Source: Pseudothermotoga sp.
GTDB taxonomy: Bacteria; Thermotogota; Thermotogae; Thermotogales; DSM-5069
Assembly (NCBI GenBank): GCA_003510135.1
Contig: DOKY01000037.1
Span: forward strand, 65,336-129,335
Length of the DNA stretch: 64,000 nucleotides
Reading direction: 5' to 3'
Both the position numbers and the translations under genes were made by a program. Numbering within the stretch: position 1 is the first letter of the stretch; each line of letters begins with the position of its first letter. Shown here in pieces: positions 1-9,185 of the stretch. Below the pieces are notes generated by a model. That model saw nothing but the letters and a program-made list of their open reading frames with translations, was not told the DNA's origin and made no database searches.

Positions 1-458
1 AGCATCACACCCTTAAGCACCAGCCTGACGCTCGTGCGAACGACCGTTCCCACTTCATCGGTGACCACAGGTACAATCTGCCTGGCGTCGATGAGCATGG
101 ACTGAACGACAACGTTGGCACTGTTCAACAGGTGGGCTACGAGGTCTTTCAGCTTTTCTGGCTCGCAGGTTCCTTCGATCAGATACGTGCCGTCCTTCTG
201 CGATGAAAGGTTCAGATTTGCCGCTTTCGTCAAAGATTCAATTTCTTTGAGAGTTGTCCTGGGTTGAACGACCTTTTCAAGATTGCTCAAGTACTCCTTC
301 TTTTCCTCAACGTTCCTGTCGTACTGTTCGAGTTTCACGAGTGAGTTTTCAAGTTTCAGGATCAGATTTCTCGAACTGAAGTAATCGTACACATCAAAAT
401 AGAGAGCTGACCCCAGTGCGATCAGCAAAGCCAAAAGGATCGCCAATTTCCGTGGCAT
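1..458 (-). CDS. pilO: PilO-like type IV pilus assembly protein (partial)
   Basis: The gene runs off the left edge, so the C-terminus is missing. It starts at ATG 458-456, one base after the stop of the PilN-like gene. The visible 152 residues show one N-terminal membrane helix, then a charged coiled-coil stretch, then a mixed alpha/beta region, which is the PilO/GspM layout. PilO pairs with PilN in the inner membrane to form the alignment complex between the PilM ring and the outer parts of the pilus machine. The assignment rests on topology and on its position after pilM and pilN rather than on a sequence motif. Confidence 0.65.
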   Translation of the reverse strand, partial: MPRKLAILLALLIALGSALYFDVYDYFSSRNLILKLENSLVKLEQYDRNVEEKKEYLSNLEKVVQPRTTLKEIESLTKAANLNLSSQKDGTYLIEGTCEPEKLKDLVAHLLNSANVVVQSMLIDARQIVPVVTDEVGTVVRTSVRLVLKGVM

Positions 459-459
459 A

Positions 460-1035
460 TTATCTTCTTCCCTCCATGGAAACGCCCGATATTCTCTTTC
501 CGAGAAACGTCATCTGCGCATCGTATTCGTTGCTCCTCGTCACTTTGTAGCCAAGGTTGATCAACACTTTCTCGAGTCGGTCTGCCGTTTTGATTACGCC
601 TGGATCGTAGAGCTCGTACAGACTAACCTTTACAGAATCGTCGTAAATAAACTCCTTCAGCACAATCCAGTTACTGTCGTTCCTCTGCAGGGTCCTCAAG
701 ATGTTTCCCAACGGTTCCATTCGCTCGTTGAAAGCTTTGATGTGACTCTCCAAATGATCTATCTGCGTCTGCAGCCGCTTGCTGGTTTGGACCAGCTGGT
801 TGTTGATCGCATCGATCGTTGACAGAACGCTCGGCAAGGATACCGAACGGCTGATTCTGTACTTCTCGGCTATCCTGACGTGGTTGTTGTATATGGAATT
901 GATGACAGAACGCTTGTAAAACTCCAGAGTGAAACGCATAGCAAAAACGGGCAAAAGCAGTGCGAAGGTTAAAGTTAGAAAGGATGAAAGCTTGAGAATG
1001 GGCTTTTTATATCTGAACAAGTTTATTCTTTCCAA
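460..1035 (-). CDS. pilN: PilN-like type IV pilus assembly protein
   Basis: A 191-residue protein. I place the start at TTG 1035, because GAGGAGGTGAGG lies just before it; the longer ATG start at 1065 would put that site inside the gene. The N-terminus (LERINLFRYKKP) resembles the short cytoplasmic PilN tail that inserts into PilM. One membrane helix follows at about residues 15-35, then a periplasmic coiled coil and a ferredoxin-like region, as in PilN. It overlaps the end of pilM by 29 nt. Family is inferred from layout and context. Confidence 0.7.
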   Translation of the reverse strand: MERINLFRYKKPILKLSSFLTLTFALLLPVFAMRFTLEFYKRSVINSIYNNHVRIAEKYRISRSVSLPSVLSTIDAINNQLVQTSKRLQTQIDHLESHIKAFNERMEPLGNILRTLQRNDSNWIVLKEFIYDDSVKVSLYELYDPGVIKTADRLEKVLINLGYKVTRSNEYDAQMTFLGKRISGVSMEGRR

Positions 1036-1987
1036 ATTCCTCACCTCCTCGAAGCAGAAGCCCAACGATACCCATGGGCAGATTCTTCATTTCGATCTCA
1101 GGACGCAACGTCTGAACCTTTCCCTGAAAGGTCTCCACAGTTTCGAAAAGTCTTGCGTAATGCGGTGCGAAATCTATAGGATCGCAGAACACATAGAACT
1201 TCGCGACGTCTCTTATTAGTGAGCCAGACACCACTGAGCTGAGCAAGAATATGATTTCTCTCTCAATGGCGTAAGGCAGATCGATCACTATAGATTCAAA
1301 CACACTCCTCGCGTTGTTAGGCCCCGATTTGGCCAGCTCTTGAGCTATCTCCTCTTTACTCAGTCCCGTTTCTTCACTAACTATTGCGAGCGTCTCTTCA
1401 ACCGAGTGAGAAAACGTTCTTATCCCGAGCGGCGAACCGGCAACGTATGTTATGACGGCGCTGTAATCCGGCATCAACAAAATGAGTACAGACGTTTCCT
1501 GCACAGGTATCTTAATCACTTGTAAATACTTGAAGACATCGGGTATCACAACGTCGGGCAGAGGAAAACCCGCAGCGGTAATGTTGGAGACCCACTCATT
1601 CAGCTGGCGAGTTTTGGTTACCATTACGAGTGCTTTACCAACAGGATTTCTTACACAATCAAGTGCGATTTCAGAAGATGAGAGATTGAGGATTCTTGAC
1701 ATCTCGGCGGCAGCGTAGGCTCTCAGCTCCCGCTTTCTAATCTCTTTCGGTACATCCACGGTGTTGAAAAGCACATCTTCCATCGGGAAGTTTGTGACAA
1801 CAATGTCTTCCACATCAGGTTTTAACTTCAAGCGCAATTCCTTTAGATGTTCGACAACGTCTTCCTCTTTTCTCACGTCCACAAAAATGGGATCCGACAG
1901 GATTCCCCTGAACTTTCTTGCCCTTGAACCTCGAACCCAATTTTTCCCCAGCTCTATCGCCGTGATCATCTTATGAAATATCTGCAC
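1007..1987 (-). CDS. pilM: PilM-like actin-fold pilus assembly ATPase
   Basis: A 326-residue cytoplasmic protein without membrane helices. The start is GTG 1987 with AGAGGTGA just upstream. The N-terminal segment (ITAIELGKNWVRG) corresponds to the first phosphate-binding strand of PilM/FtsA-type actin folds. In type IV pilus systems PilM forms a cytoplasmic ring that binds the N-terminus of PilN and links the motor ATPases to the membrane parts. It sits between a pilC-led start of the operon and pilN. Similarity to well-studied PilM proteins is modest, so the call leans partly on gene order. Confidence 0.75.
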   Translation of the reverse strand: MQIFHKMITAIELGKNWVRGSRARKFRGILSDPIFVDVRKEEDVVEHLKELRLKLKPDVEDIVVTNFPMEDVLFNTVDVPKEIRKRELRAYAAAEMSRILNLSSSEIALDCVRNPVGKALVMVTKTRQLNEWVSNITAAGFPLPDVVIPDVFKYLQVIKIPVQETSVLILLMPDYSAVITYVAGSPLGIRTFSHSVEETLAIVSEETGLSKEEIAQELAKSGPNNARSVFESIVIDLPYAIEREIIFLLSSVVSGSLIRDVAKFYVFCDPIDFAPHYARLFETVETFQGKVQTLRPEIEMKNLPMGIVGLLLRGGEEFGKNKLVQI

Positions 1988-1991
1988 TTTA

Positions 1992-2393
1992 TCACCTCTT
2001 GATGTTCGCTTTCAAAACCACCGGTGGGAAGCTCAGCGTCCAGCTTTTGCTTACGATACTTCCTGCCTTCAGAACTGTCGTGGGCGATAAAGTTATCACT
2101 CCACCGTCTTTGCTCACTATCTGAACTTGTTTTTTCGGGATCATCGTGATCGTGATAACGTTGCCCATTTTAGGGCGGATACATCTCAATCTTATCTCGT
2201 TGTTTATAACACTTATCGTCACTGTTCCGGAGGGATTGTCGTCGACAATGTGGTGAAGAGCAGAATACGTTAAGCACTTCAAATAGAGTGGTTCCACATA
2301 ATCAAGTACTTTATCCACCACAGGTACGAGAGAGAGTATTCCCACGATGAAGGAGGCCAGAATAAGTAATTTGAAAATTATCTCGATCACCAA
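1992..2393 (-). CDS. Unknown single-pass protein in pilus operon
   Basis: I do not recognise this 133-residue protein. The start is TTG 2393, with AGGTGAT upstream overlapping the pilC stop. It has one hydrophobic N-terminal helix (about residues 3-25) followed by about 105 residues predicted to be rich in beta strands. That shape suits a minor pilin-like subunit or a small alignment protein, but I see no prepilin peptidase cleavage motif (glycine followed by an aromatic residue and Glu at +5). Its place between pilC and pilM implies a pilus-related job. Confidence 0.6.
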   Translation of the reverse strand: MVIEIIFKLLILASFIVGILSLVPVVDKVLDYVEPLYLKCLTYSALHHIVDDNPSGTVTISVINNEIRLRCIRPKMGNVITITMIPKKQVQIVSKDGGVITLSPTTVLKAGSIVSKSWTLSFPPVVLKANIKR

Positions 2394-2399
2394 TGCGCA

Positions 2400-3593
2400 T
2401 CACCTGCCTATGGTTTGCTGCAGCTGGAAGATCGTTGAATACATCGTGAGCGCCATGAAAGCGATGAACCCTCCAACACCTGCGATCAGCATCGGTTCAA
2501 CCAAGGAGACCAATTTTTTAACGCCAGTCCTTATCTGGTCCTCATAGAAGTCAGCGACTTTTATGAGCACTTCTTCCAGTTTTCCAGTCTCTTCGCCCGT
2601 CCCCACCATCTCGTAGACCAGCTGTGGAAACACGCCGCTTTCAAGCATCGCCTGCCTCAAGCTAGCCCCCTCGCGAACTCTCTCGCTGATGCGTTTGCTC
2701 ACCCTCATCATCCTAGGGCTGTTCGACGCGGCCGCGGCCATCTCTATGGCCATTGTCAAAAGAACGCCACTGCCCGTCAGGGTTCCCAGGATCCTGCAGA
2801 AACGCTCCACCGCCATCATGTTACGCAACTTCGCAAGCGGAGGAAACAACCTGGCAAACCATTCCTTCACGTAGTTGATGTACCTGGTTTTTGAAAAGAT
2901 GATGATCCCAACTGCAACCAGCGCCACCGTGATCAAAACTGAAAGCCAGTTATTGGAGAGGTATCTATTCGCGCTCATAAGGAATCGAACGATTCCGCTC
3001 GTTGGTATATCACCAAATACAGAGATCAGCCTTGGCAGAATGTAAAACGTTATCAGGAATATAACGCCCACGGCGAACAGGAGAACGAACGTTGGATAAG
3101 CCATAGCAGCTCTAACCTCGTCGTGCAGCTTCTTCGAAGACTCGTAAAAATCCGCTGCTTTTTCCAAAGATTTATCTAATACACCGCCTTCTTCGCCTGC
3201 GGAAACCAGGTTGATGAACACCGGATCGAACACCTTTTCATTTCTCAAAGCTTCAGAGAAGGACATACCCATTTCGAGCGACAGCACCAGGTTGTTAATA
3301 ATCTTTCTGAAACGTGATGAGAAAACGTCCTGACGCGCCAGTATCGAAAGAGCATCCTTCAATCTCACTCCCGCGGTGACCATCGTTGCCAGCTGTCGGC
3401 AAAAGATCACCAGCTCGTTCAAATGGATCCCGAATAGTACGATGTCCCTTTTCGAACTGATGGGCTGGATGCGCAAGACCAAGAAGTTTCTTCTCTTTAT
3501 CAGGTCTGCGGCTTGGGATTCACTGTTGGCCTGGATTGTCCCCCTTATCCTCTTTCCTTCAGGAGTTAAGGCGGTATATCTGAAACAGGGCAA
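2400..3593 (-). CDS. pilC: Type IV pilus inner-membrane platform protein PilC/GspF
   Basis: About 397 residues. Two T2SSF domains are visible: one near residues 65-190 and a second near 265-390, each ending in hydrophobic segments, as in PilC/GspF platform proteins that couple the assembly ATPase to pilin polymerisation. The N-terminus (PCFRYTALTPEGKRIRGTI) matches the usual family opening. I prefer TTG 3593 to the longer GTG 3602, because the GTG is itself part of the SD-like AGAGGTGA. It is the first gene of the pilus operon. The matching ATPases are not in the window. Confidence 0.92.
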   Translation of the reverse strand: MPCFRYTALTPEGKRIRGTIQANSESQAADLIKRRNFLVLRIQPISSKRDIVLFGIHLNELVIFCRQLATMVTAGVRLKDALSILARQDVFSSRFRKIINNLVLSLEMGMSFSEALRNEKVFDPVFINLVSAGEEGGVLDKSLEKAADFYESSKKLHDEVRAAMAYPTFVLLFAVGVIFLITFYILPRLISVFGDIPTSGIVRFLMSANRYLSNNWLSVLITVALVAVGIIIFSKTRYINYVKEWFARLFPPLAKLRNMMAVERFCRILGTLTGSGVLLTMAIEMAAAASNSPRMMRVSKRISERVREGASLRQAMLESGVFPQLVYEMVGTGEETGKLEEVLIKVADFYEDQIRTGVKKLVSLVEPMLIAGVGGFIAFMALTMYSTIFQLQQTIGR

Positions 3594-3610
3594 AAGTTTC
3601 ACCTCTGATA

Positions 3611-3620
3611 AAGTATACTA
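3611..3620. promoter_or_regulatory. Possible divergent -10 element
   Basis: The short gap between pilC (minus) and the S4-protein gene (plus) contains AGTATACT, which reads as TATACT on both strands. It could serve as the -10 for both genes, but no convincing -35 hexamer is present for either, so this is a weak assignment. Confidence 0.3.
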
Positions 3621-3637
3621 CAGGGTGGGTGATGTTC

Positions 3638-3898
3638 GTGCGAGTCGACAAATACTTGAAGCAGAATGGGCTGATCAAGCGAAGAACAGTCGCGCAACGG
3701 ATGATAGAGAGCGGGAAAGTCTTGGTCAACGGGAGGGTTGTCAAATCTTCTTATGAAGTGAAAATAGGCGACGCAATAAGGATCATCTTCCCTTTCCGTG
3801 AAATCGAAGCAATCGTCGAGGAAAACGGGGTCAGAATCGTTGGTCAAACAGGAAGGAACGAATCAGATCCTAACAGTCCACGATCTCCAGTGAACTGA
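3638..3898 (+). CDS. rqcP: S4-domain RNA-binding protein, RqcP/Hsp15-like
   Basis: An 86-residue protein that is almost all one S4 RNA-binding fold (RVDKYLK, then IKRRT, then GKVLVNGRVVK). It belongs to the RqcP/Hsp15 group, which binds 50S subunits carrying stalled peptidyl-tRNA; RqcP assists RqcH in adding C-terminal tails. I prefer GTG 3638, which gives the usual family opening, to the upstream GTG 3629 or ATG 3632. The basic C-terminal tail runs through the end of convergent birA with a 29-bp overlap. RqcH is not in the window. Confidence 0.85.
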   Translation: MRVDKYLKQNGLIKRRTVAQRMIESGKVLVNGRVVKSSYEVKIGDAIRIIFPFREIEAIVEENGVRIVGQTGRNESDPNSPRSPVN

Positions 3899-4583
3899 GG
3901 CGCATCGTTTTGTCCTGTATTCTGAGTGTGATCGATTCATCGTCTATCTGAGCGATCTCTCCCCTCAATGTTTCACCGCCTACGTTCACACAAACGAGCT
4001 GTCCTTCTTTTTGAATCAACATGTTTTTCCACACCCGAGTCAGGGCCTCTGGCTTTCTTGAATATATCCTGAGAGCTCTGTTCATCTCTCTGAAGATCAT
4101 AGACAACACCGACAACCTTTCGAGTTCTTCACCAACCAGAAGCCTGAGGCTCGTGGCCTTCTTTTCAAGCTCTTTGGGAATCTCGTTGTTGACGTTCATG
4201 CCTATTCCCACGATGATCGCTCTCAGTTGACCCTCTTCGAAAATAGTTTCTGTGAGTACGCCTGCAAGTTTCTTTCCGTCTGCGTAGACATCGTTCGGCC
4301 ATTTCAACTTTGCTTCGACTTTCAACCGCGTCAAGGATCTGACGAGCGAAATCGCACTGAGCTTGGTGTAGAAATTCGGTCGCATATTCTTTCTGGGTTT
4401 GAACAGTATGGAGAACCACAGCCCTCCTTCTGGTGAATACCAGGTTCTGTTGAGCCTGCCACGGCCCGCAGTTTGCACGTCTGCGACGATCACTGTGCCA
4501 TGTGGGAACTGTTGCCAATTTTCCTTCAGAAAGTCGTTTGTTGAACTTATTATCGGCACCCTTATGAGTTTTTCACCGATCAT
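3870..4583 (-). CDS. birA: Biotin-protein ligase without DNA-binding domain
   Basis: Catalyses ATP-dependent formation of biotinyl-AMP and transfer of biotin to a lysine on a carboxylase or decarboxylase carrier. The adenylate-binding loop TAGRGRLNR, the KWPNDV motif and GIGMNVN are all present, followed by a small SH3-like C-terminal domain. It is a short class I enzyme (237 residues) with no N-terminal helix-turn-helix, so it should not act as a repressor. The start is ATG 4583, which overlaps the upstream stop as ATGA. The 3' end overlaps the convergent S4-protein gene. Confidence 0.93.
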   Translation of the reverse strand: MIGEKLIRVPIISSTNDFLKENWQQFPHGTVIVADVQTAGRGRLNRTWYSPEGGLWFSILFKPRKNMRPNFYTKLSAISLVRSLTRLKVEAKLKWPNDVYADGKKLAGVLTETIFEEGQLRAIIVGIGMNVNNEIPKELEKKATSLRLLVGEELERLSVLSMIFREMNRALRIYSRKPEALTRVWKNMLIQKEGQLVCVNVGGETLRGEIAQIDDESITLRIQDKTMRLSSLEIVDC

Positions 4584-5209
4584 CGATAGAGCATGAACCT
4601 CCATGCGAGACTGATCAGCAGCCCGCTGGCCGGACTGATCCACCACGTGTGATCGAACTTCTTCACGAAGATGAGGCGGTAGAACAAAGCGATCACGAGT
4701 GAGAGAAAAACGAAAAGAGGTTTTGAAGCGAGCAGGAAAATGAAGACTGCCAGTCTTTCGGAAATGCCATCTATGTCAGACATGAATTCGTCTTTCGGAT
4801 AGAAGTTTCTGAAGAAGTATGTCACTCCAACCGACACGGTTGACATACCAAGCAGATAAAACACGAATTCGTTCGACAGATAGGATCTGTTCAGTAAATC
4901 CATGCCGATGACATTGAAGATGAAAGCGAAGACAAGTCCGGTGAGCTCAACAAGGTGCAGCAGCGTGCCTCTCGGATAGACCTTCACCCTCAGAACGTCG
5001 AGCAAAGCGTGTATGGCGAAGAATCCAAAGAGCAAGGCCATGCCAAGCTTCGAATACAAAAACACATCGAACGTGAAAGCCAGAATCGCAAAGAATGACC
5101 AAAAGATGTGCCCGACCAGCTTCGAACCTTTGTAAGTTCTTATCTTCGCGTTGTTTGTGAATGCGTGGTCAGCGACCACGTGTCCGAGAAAAAGGTGCAA
5201 AGCCGGCAC
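4580..5209 (-). CDS. DUF3307 family membrane protein
   Basis: A 209-residue protein with about six hydrophobic segments. Near the N-terminus it has the His/Asp pattern of DUF3307 (HLFLGHVVADHAF) and a second motif HALLDV at about residue 67. No biochemical function is established for the family. The start is GTG 5209, placed by AGGAGGTGG five bases upstream; this leaves a 41-nt overlap with the glycosyltransferase gene. It is translationally linked to birA through ATGA. Confidence 0.75.
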   Translation of the reverse strand: MPALHLFLGHVVADHAFTNNAKIRTYKGSKLVGHIFWSFFAILAFTFDVFLYSKLGMALLFGFFAIHALLDVLRVKVYPRGTLLHLVELTGLVFAFIFNVIGMDLLNRSYLSNEFVFYLLGMSTVSVGVTYFFRNFYPKDEFMSDIDGISERLAVFIFLLASKPLFVFLSLVIALFYRLIFVKKFDHTWWISPASGLLISLAWRFMLYR

Positions 5210-6446
5210 GCCTGCCACCTCCTGAAGTGAAGATCTTGCTGGAGATCTGTTTCATTTTCTCCATAACGATCTCGATCCATACGTTGGTATAATACTCTAC
5301 CTCGGCTGGACCCTCAAGAAGGCTCAATTCATAAACTTTCTCCAGATCCTGGACCGTTTTGTGTATGGACCAGTGCTGTTTCACGTAAGCTTTTCCTTCC
5401 GATCTCATCTCATCGTACAGCCTCGGATCGGAGAGCAGCATTTCCACCTTCTCGACGAACTCTTCCAGTTTTGGTTCCTGTAAGAGCAAAGCGCCTTTAC
5501 GATCCTTCAAAACGTTGGCGATCCCCATCTTTGCAACGGCCACCACGGGCGTCCCCGCTGCAAGGGATTCAAGCACCACGAGCCCTTGAGTTTCAGTCAT
5601 CGAGGCGAAGACGAACAGGTCAGCCTGCTGATAATAGTCGATAAGCTCTTCCCGTGGGAGGGCACCTGTGAAGATCACTCTGTGATCTATTTCGAGTTCT
5701 TTTGCTTCTTCTTCAAGCTGGTCTCTTTCGGGCCCATCACCGACGAATATCAGGGTTACATCGTAGTTCCTGTTCAAAAGCTCCCTGAGTACATGAAGCA
5801 GAAAAGACACGTTCTTTTCTTTCGCCAGTCTTCCAACGTAGAGCAACAACTTCGTTTGTGAGGATATTTCGCGCCTTTTCCGTACGTCAAAAAGAGGAGG
5901 CCTTTCAAAAGATTCCACATCGATCCCGGTCGGTATCACGTGAATGGGTTTCACCACACCATAGCTCATCAGTTCTTTTTTGATGTTGCCGGTCGGCGCA
6001 ATGATCCTGTTGACCTTGTTACAGAACCAAGCGGAAAATTCCGCCACACTTTCCTTTGAAGGTGTGAGAGGCTTTGGAATGTAGTGCCGGTATTCGACCA
6101 GTAAGGTATGGTATGTGTGGACGTGAGGGATTTTCAGATACTTCTGCGTTGCAAGAGCCCTCAGTCCGAGTGCGAACGGGGCATGACTGTGAATGATCTC
6201 GACTTTTCTGTTACGAACGAACTCGAACACAGGAAGCAGTCGGCCACCGACTGGAATTACGTGGTTCGATTCGTACTTGAACTGCGAACTCTTCAGCACG
6301 AAAATCTCATCGCTGTTATTTCCAACCGTCGTGACAACGTATACCTGATGACCTCGCTCTTCCAGAGCACGCTTATACAGGAATACAGACGTTGCAACTC
6401 CGTTTTTCTGAGGAATGTAGGTTTCAGTGAACATTGCTATCTTCAC
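5169..6446 (-). CDS. GT4-family glycosyltransferase
   Basis: A 425-residue GT-B retaining glycosyltransferase. The N-terminal half carries the acceptor-side loop (PQKNGVATS) and the C-terminal half the sugar-nucleotide site with the E-x7-E motif (TETQGLVVLESLAAG). Sequence style resembles bacterial diacylglycerol glucosyltransferases, such as the alpha-monoglucosyldiacylglycerol synthases of Thermotoga, so a role in membrane glycolipid synthesis is likely but not proven. The start is GTG 6446 with GGAGGTGAAG upstream. It overlaps the RND gene by 23 nt. Confidence 0.85.
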   Translation of the reverse strand: MKIAMFTETYIPQKNGVATSVFLYKRALEERGHQVYVVTTVGNNSDEIFVLKSSQFKYESNHVIPVGGRLLPVFEFVRNRKVEIIHSHAPFALGLRALATQKYLKIPHVHTYHTLLVEYRHYIPKPLTPSKESVAEFSAWFCNKVNRIIAPTGNIKKELMSYGVVKPIHVIPTGIDVESFERPPLFDVRKRREISSQTKLLLYVGRLAKEKNVSFLLHVLRELLNRNYDVTLIFVGDGPERDQLEEEAKELEIDHRVIFTGALPREELIDYYQQADLFVFASMTETQGLVVLESLAAGTPVVAVAKMGIANVLKDRKGALLLQEPKLEEFVEKVEMLLSDPRLYDEMRSEGKAYVKQHWSIHKTVQDLEKVYELSLLEGPAEVEYYTNVWIEIVMEKMKQISSKIFTSGGGRRAGFAPFSRTRGR

Positions 6447-8742
6447 GATCTTCACCTCCAAGAACGTGGAAACTCAAAAGCGTGGTCGTGAAGAAACACA
6501 TCACAAATCCTATCCCCATGAGGACACCGAACTCCCTCAGGAGCTGGCCTTGAGCCACAGAGAAACTTCCAAAAGCAGCTATTGTCGTCACGATTGACAA
6601 GAACACCGATTTGAAAGTCCTGTAGGTGTGTGCCTCGTCATTCCTCGAGACCGCATGCCTCATGTGAATGAAACTGTCTACACCAAGCCCAAGCAACAAA
6701 GGTACAGAGAGCAAGGTCATGAACGTGGTACGGATGCTGAACAATGACCCCATCCCAAACGTTCCAACTATGGAAGCTAAGACTCCCACAGTGATCCAGA
6801 GACCGACTTTTAAAGATCTCACACTCAGCAGCAGCATGAAAAAGATACCACAGACGGTGAGAAATATCACTGAGTGCATGCTCTTTCTCATGTCCTCCAT
6901 GATCATGTAGAGTATCATGGGTGTTCCGAAAGATTTGACATCGTTCGCGGTGAGAAAGTTGTGAACGATCTTCAGACGATTGTCTTTGTACAGATCTTTC
7001 GTCGTGTCCGTGTAAAGAACGTACATTGTGCGCCCATCTTTTTCATAGAAGAAGAGAGGAACGTCTTTCTGAAGCTCACTCAGCACGTCATTCAAGTCTT
7101 TTGAACTCTTTAAGAGTCTGAGCATATCCAGAATCTGTGGATACATACCGATTCTTTTGAAAACGGCCAGTAAGAAAGGATTGTTCACCATTTCGCTGAG
7201 GCTTGCGTAGAGCGTCTGTGCACTTCCGTTAGCATCGAACTTTGAGAACTCCATCAGGCTCAGTACCGACATCGGTGGGATGAAAAGATCGGAACTTTTC
7301 AGCAACTGGTCCAAGCGGTGCAACTCGTCCAAATCTTCTGCGACCACACAGATTTCTCCGAAGCCAACTCTCTGAAAACTCTTTTTCAGTTCAGCGAAAG
7401 CCGTGGCAGACTCGGCTCGCTTGGCAACGAGTCCTGGAGGAGTGTACCAGTACTCCTTCAAATTCAAAGCTCCGAACGGGATCAATGCGATCAATATGGC
7501 AGAAACAGTAAGTGCGAACCTCCTCGACTGGCTCATCGAAAAGAGCCTTCTCAGGAAGGTGAGCTTCTCATTTTCGACGGGCCGAATTCCTAAACTCAAG
7601 AGCATCGACGGCAGAAAAAGCATCATGGTCAGATAGAAACAGATCATACCGATGATGGAGAAAGTTGCCATCTGAACGAAAGGTCTTGAGAGTCCAAGGT
7701 ACATCGAACTGAAGGCACCCACGGTCGTCAAAAGGGCAGTTAGACTGGGTTTGACCAATTCCGAGAGAGCTTCCTTGATACTTTCTCTGAGATCCATGGA
7801 TCTCGAATATTCTGCGATCCTCGTCATGACATGGATCCCATAGTCGATCCCGAGTCCCAACACCATCGCGTTCACGAAGGAAGTCACTATGTTGATCTCG
7901 CCAACCAGGAGGCCTGCCAAACCAAGGGTCATGCACATGCCAACTATCATTGAGAGGAAGAGACAGAGTAAGACACTCAAACTCCCATAGCCCAAATAGA
8001 CTATTAAGCTTATCCCGGACAACGACACGATGGAGGTGATGGTGAAATCTCTCTGAACCTGATTGTTCGATTCGTACACACCAGCGGGTGTGCCTGTGAA
8101 CGCGAATCGAACTCCGGTAGCTCTGCTCACTTCTTTAGCTATATTGCGCAATGCAGCGACAGCCCGGTAGATGGAGTTAACATCGCTCACACTCGAATTC
8201 AAAGCGAAGTTGATGAGTATCAAACGCCCATCTGGAGAGAGCAGTATGTACTGCTCGATGCCCTTTCTATTGATGTATTCTTCCGCAAGCTCGTTGAGTG
8301 TTGACAAAGAAGCGAACAGATTTCTCCACTGAGAAAAATCCAGGAAACTTCCCTCATCAAAATCGAAAGCGTTTTGCACCTGGCGCAACACTTCCGAGTC
8401 GAGTCCCAGAAAGCCGTACTTCACGAACAGCTCAGGATTATCCATCTTCAACGTTTCTGAAACGTATCCGCTTTCTTCGAAACGTTCTTTCAAGAGCTCA
8501 ACTGCCCTCTTCGCCTTTTCAACATTGTCGTCCGTATATGCGAGCACCACCAGAACGTTCGACGAAAGCTTCTCAGACAGGAAGCTTATCTGTTCTTTGT
8601 AGTTTTCGTCAAACTTGTCAGCTAAGTTCGTCAGATCAGAATTTATGGAGATTCTCTTGAACCCGAAAAGACCAAAGAGAAAAGTTGAAAGCAAAAAGAC
8701 GACCAGCAGGGTACGGTGATGCCTCGATACGAGTTCCGTCAT
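6424..8742 (-). CDS. RND superfamily exporter (MMPL/HAE3 type)
   Basis: A 772-residue integral membrane protein built as two repeats. Each has one helix, an extracytoplasmic domain of about 150-200 residues, and a block of five helices. The conserved GLGIDYGIHV and GLGVDSFIHM segments at the fourth helix of each half contain the charged residues expected for proton coupling. HAE3/MMPL members move lipids, hopanoids or hydrophobic compounds to the outer envelope. Neighbouring lipid-type glycosyltransferase and membrane genes fit an envelope-lipid role. The start is ATG 8742, overlapping the upstream stop as ATGA. Confidence 0.9.
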   Translation of the reverse strand: MTELVSRHHRTLLVVFLLSTFLFGLFGFKRISINSDLTNLADKFDENYKEQISFLSEKLSSNVLVVLAYTDDNVEKAKRAVELLKERFEESGYVSETLKMDNPELFVKYGFLGLDSEVLRQVQNAFDFDEGSFLDFSQWRNLFASLSTLNELAEEYINRKGIEQYILLSPDGRLILINFALNSSVSDVNSIYRAVAALRNIAKEVSRATGVRFAFTGTPAGVYESNNQVQRDFTITSIVSLSGISLIVYLGYGSLSVLLCLFLSMIVGMCMTLGLAGLLVGEINIVTSFVNAMVLGLGIDYGIHVMTRIAEYSRSMDLRESIKEALSELVKPSLTALLTTVGAFSSMYLGLSRPFVQMATFSIIGMICFYLTMMLFLPSMLLSLGIRPVENEKLTFLRRLFSMSQSRRFALTVSAILIALIPFGALNLKEYWYTPPGLVAKRAESATAFAELKKSFQRVGFGEICVVAEDLDELHRLDQLLKSSDLFIPPMSVLSLMEFSKFDANGSAQTLYASLSEMVNNPFLLAVFKRIGMYPQILDMLRLLKSSKDLNDVLSELQKDVPLFFYEKDGRTMYVLYTDTTKDLYKDNRLKIVHNFLTANDVKSFGTPMILYMIMEDMRKSMHSVIFLTVCGIFFMLLLSVRSLKVGLWITVGVLASIVGTFGMGSLFSIRTTFMTLLSVPLLLGLGVDSFIHMRHAVSRNDEAHTYRTFKSVFLSIVTTIAAFGSFSVAQGQLLREFGVLMGIGFVMCFFTTTLLSFHVLGGEDREDSNVH

Positions 8743-9185
8743 ATCCAGTGTCTCACCACCGTAATTAGACTGACGTAGGCAGACATCCTCACTAACAGGA
8801 CCAACGGGTCGTGTTCGCTCACCAGCAGGATCGAATGAACAAACGCGATCGTGAAGGACAGGGCCTTCGGGAACCTGAACCAGGTCAGCATCACCGCATA
8901 GATCGGAGTTAAGATGTAGGGTAGAAACAACAGAGGCAGAGAAAGCGCATTTCGAACATCACGGCGCAACGAGGTCAGGCCACAGAGCAAAAACAGGTAA
9001 ATAAGGAAAACCACATTCAACTCTACGTACTTCACAGGAAGGTTGGTTCCAACGAAAACAAGTTTAAAGTTCTCCCAGAACGCGATTATGACCGTGTTGA
9101 AACTGATCAAAGCGATCAGGAAAGACCAGGTTTCACGAACTTTGAGAAAGGCGTCTTTCAAGAATAGGCATTTCAGAATCCTCAT
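8739..9185 (-). CDS. Unknown four-helix membrane protein
   Basis: I do not recognise this 148-residue protein. It contains about four hydrophobic helices (near residues 20-40, 53-72, 78-100 and 108-145) and short basic loops. It lies between the RND exporter and another unknown gene, with 4-nt overlaps on both sides, so all three are probably translated together and may form one envelope complex. Confidence 0.65.
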   Translation of the reverse strand: MRILKCLFLKDAFLKVRETWSFLIALISFNTVIIAFWENFKLVFVGTNLPVKYVELNVVFLIYLFLLCGLTSLRRDVRNALSLPLLFLPYILTPIYAVMLTWFRFPKALSFTIAFVHSILLVSEHDPLVLLVRMSAYVSLITVVRHWI

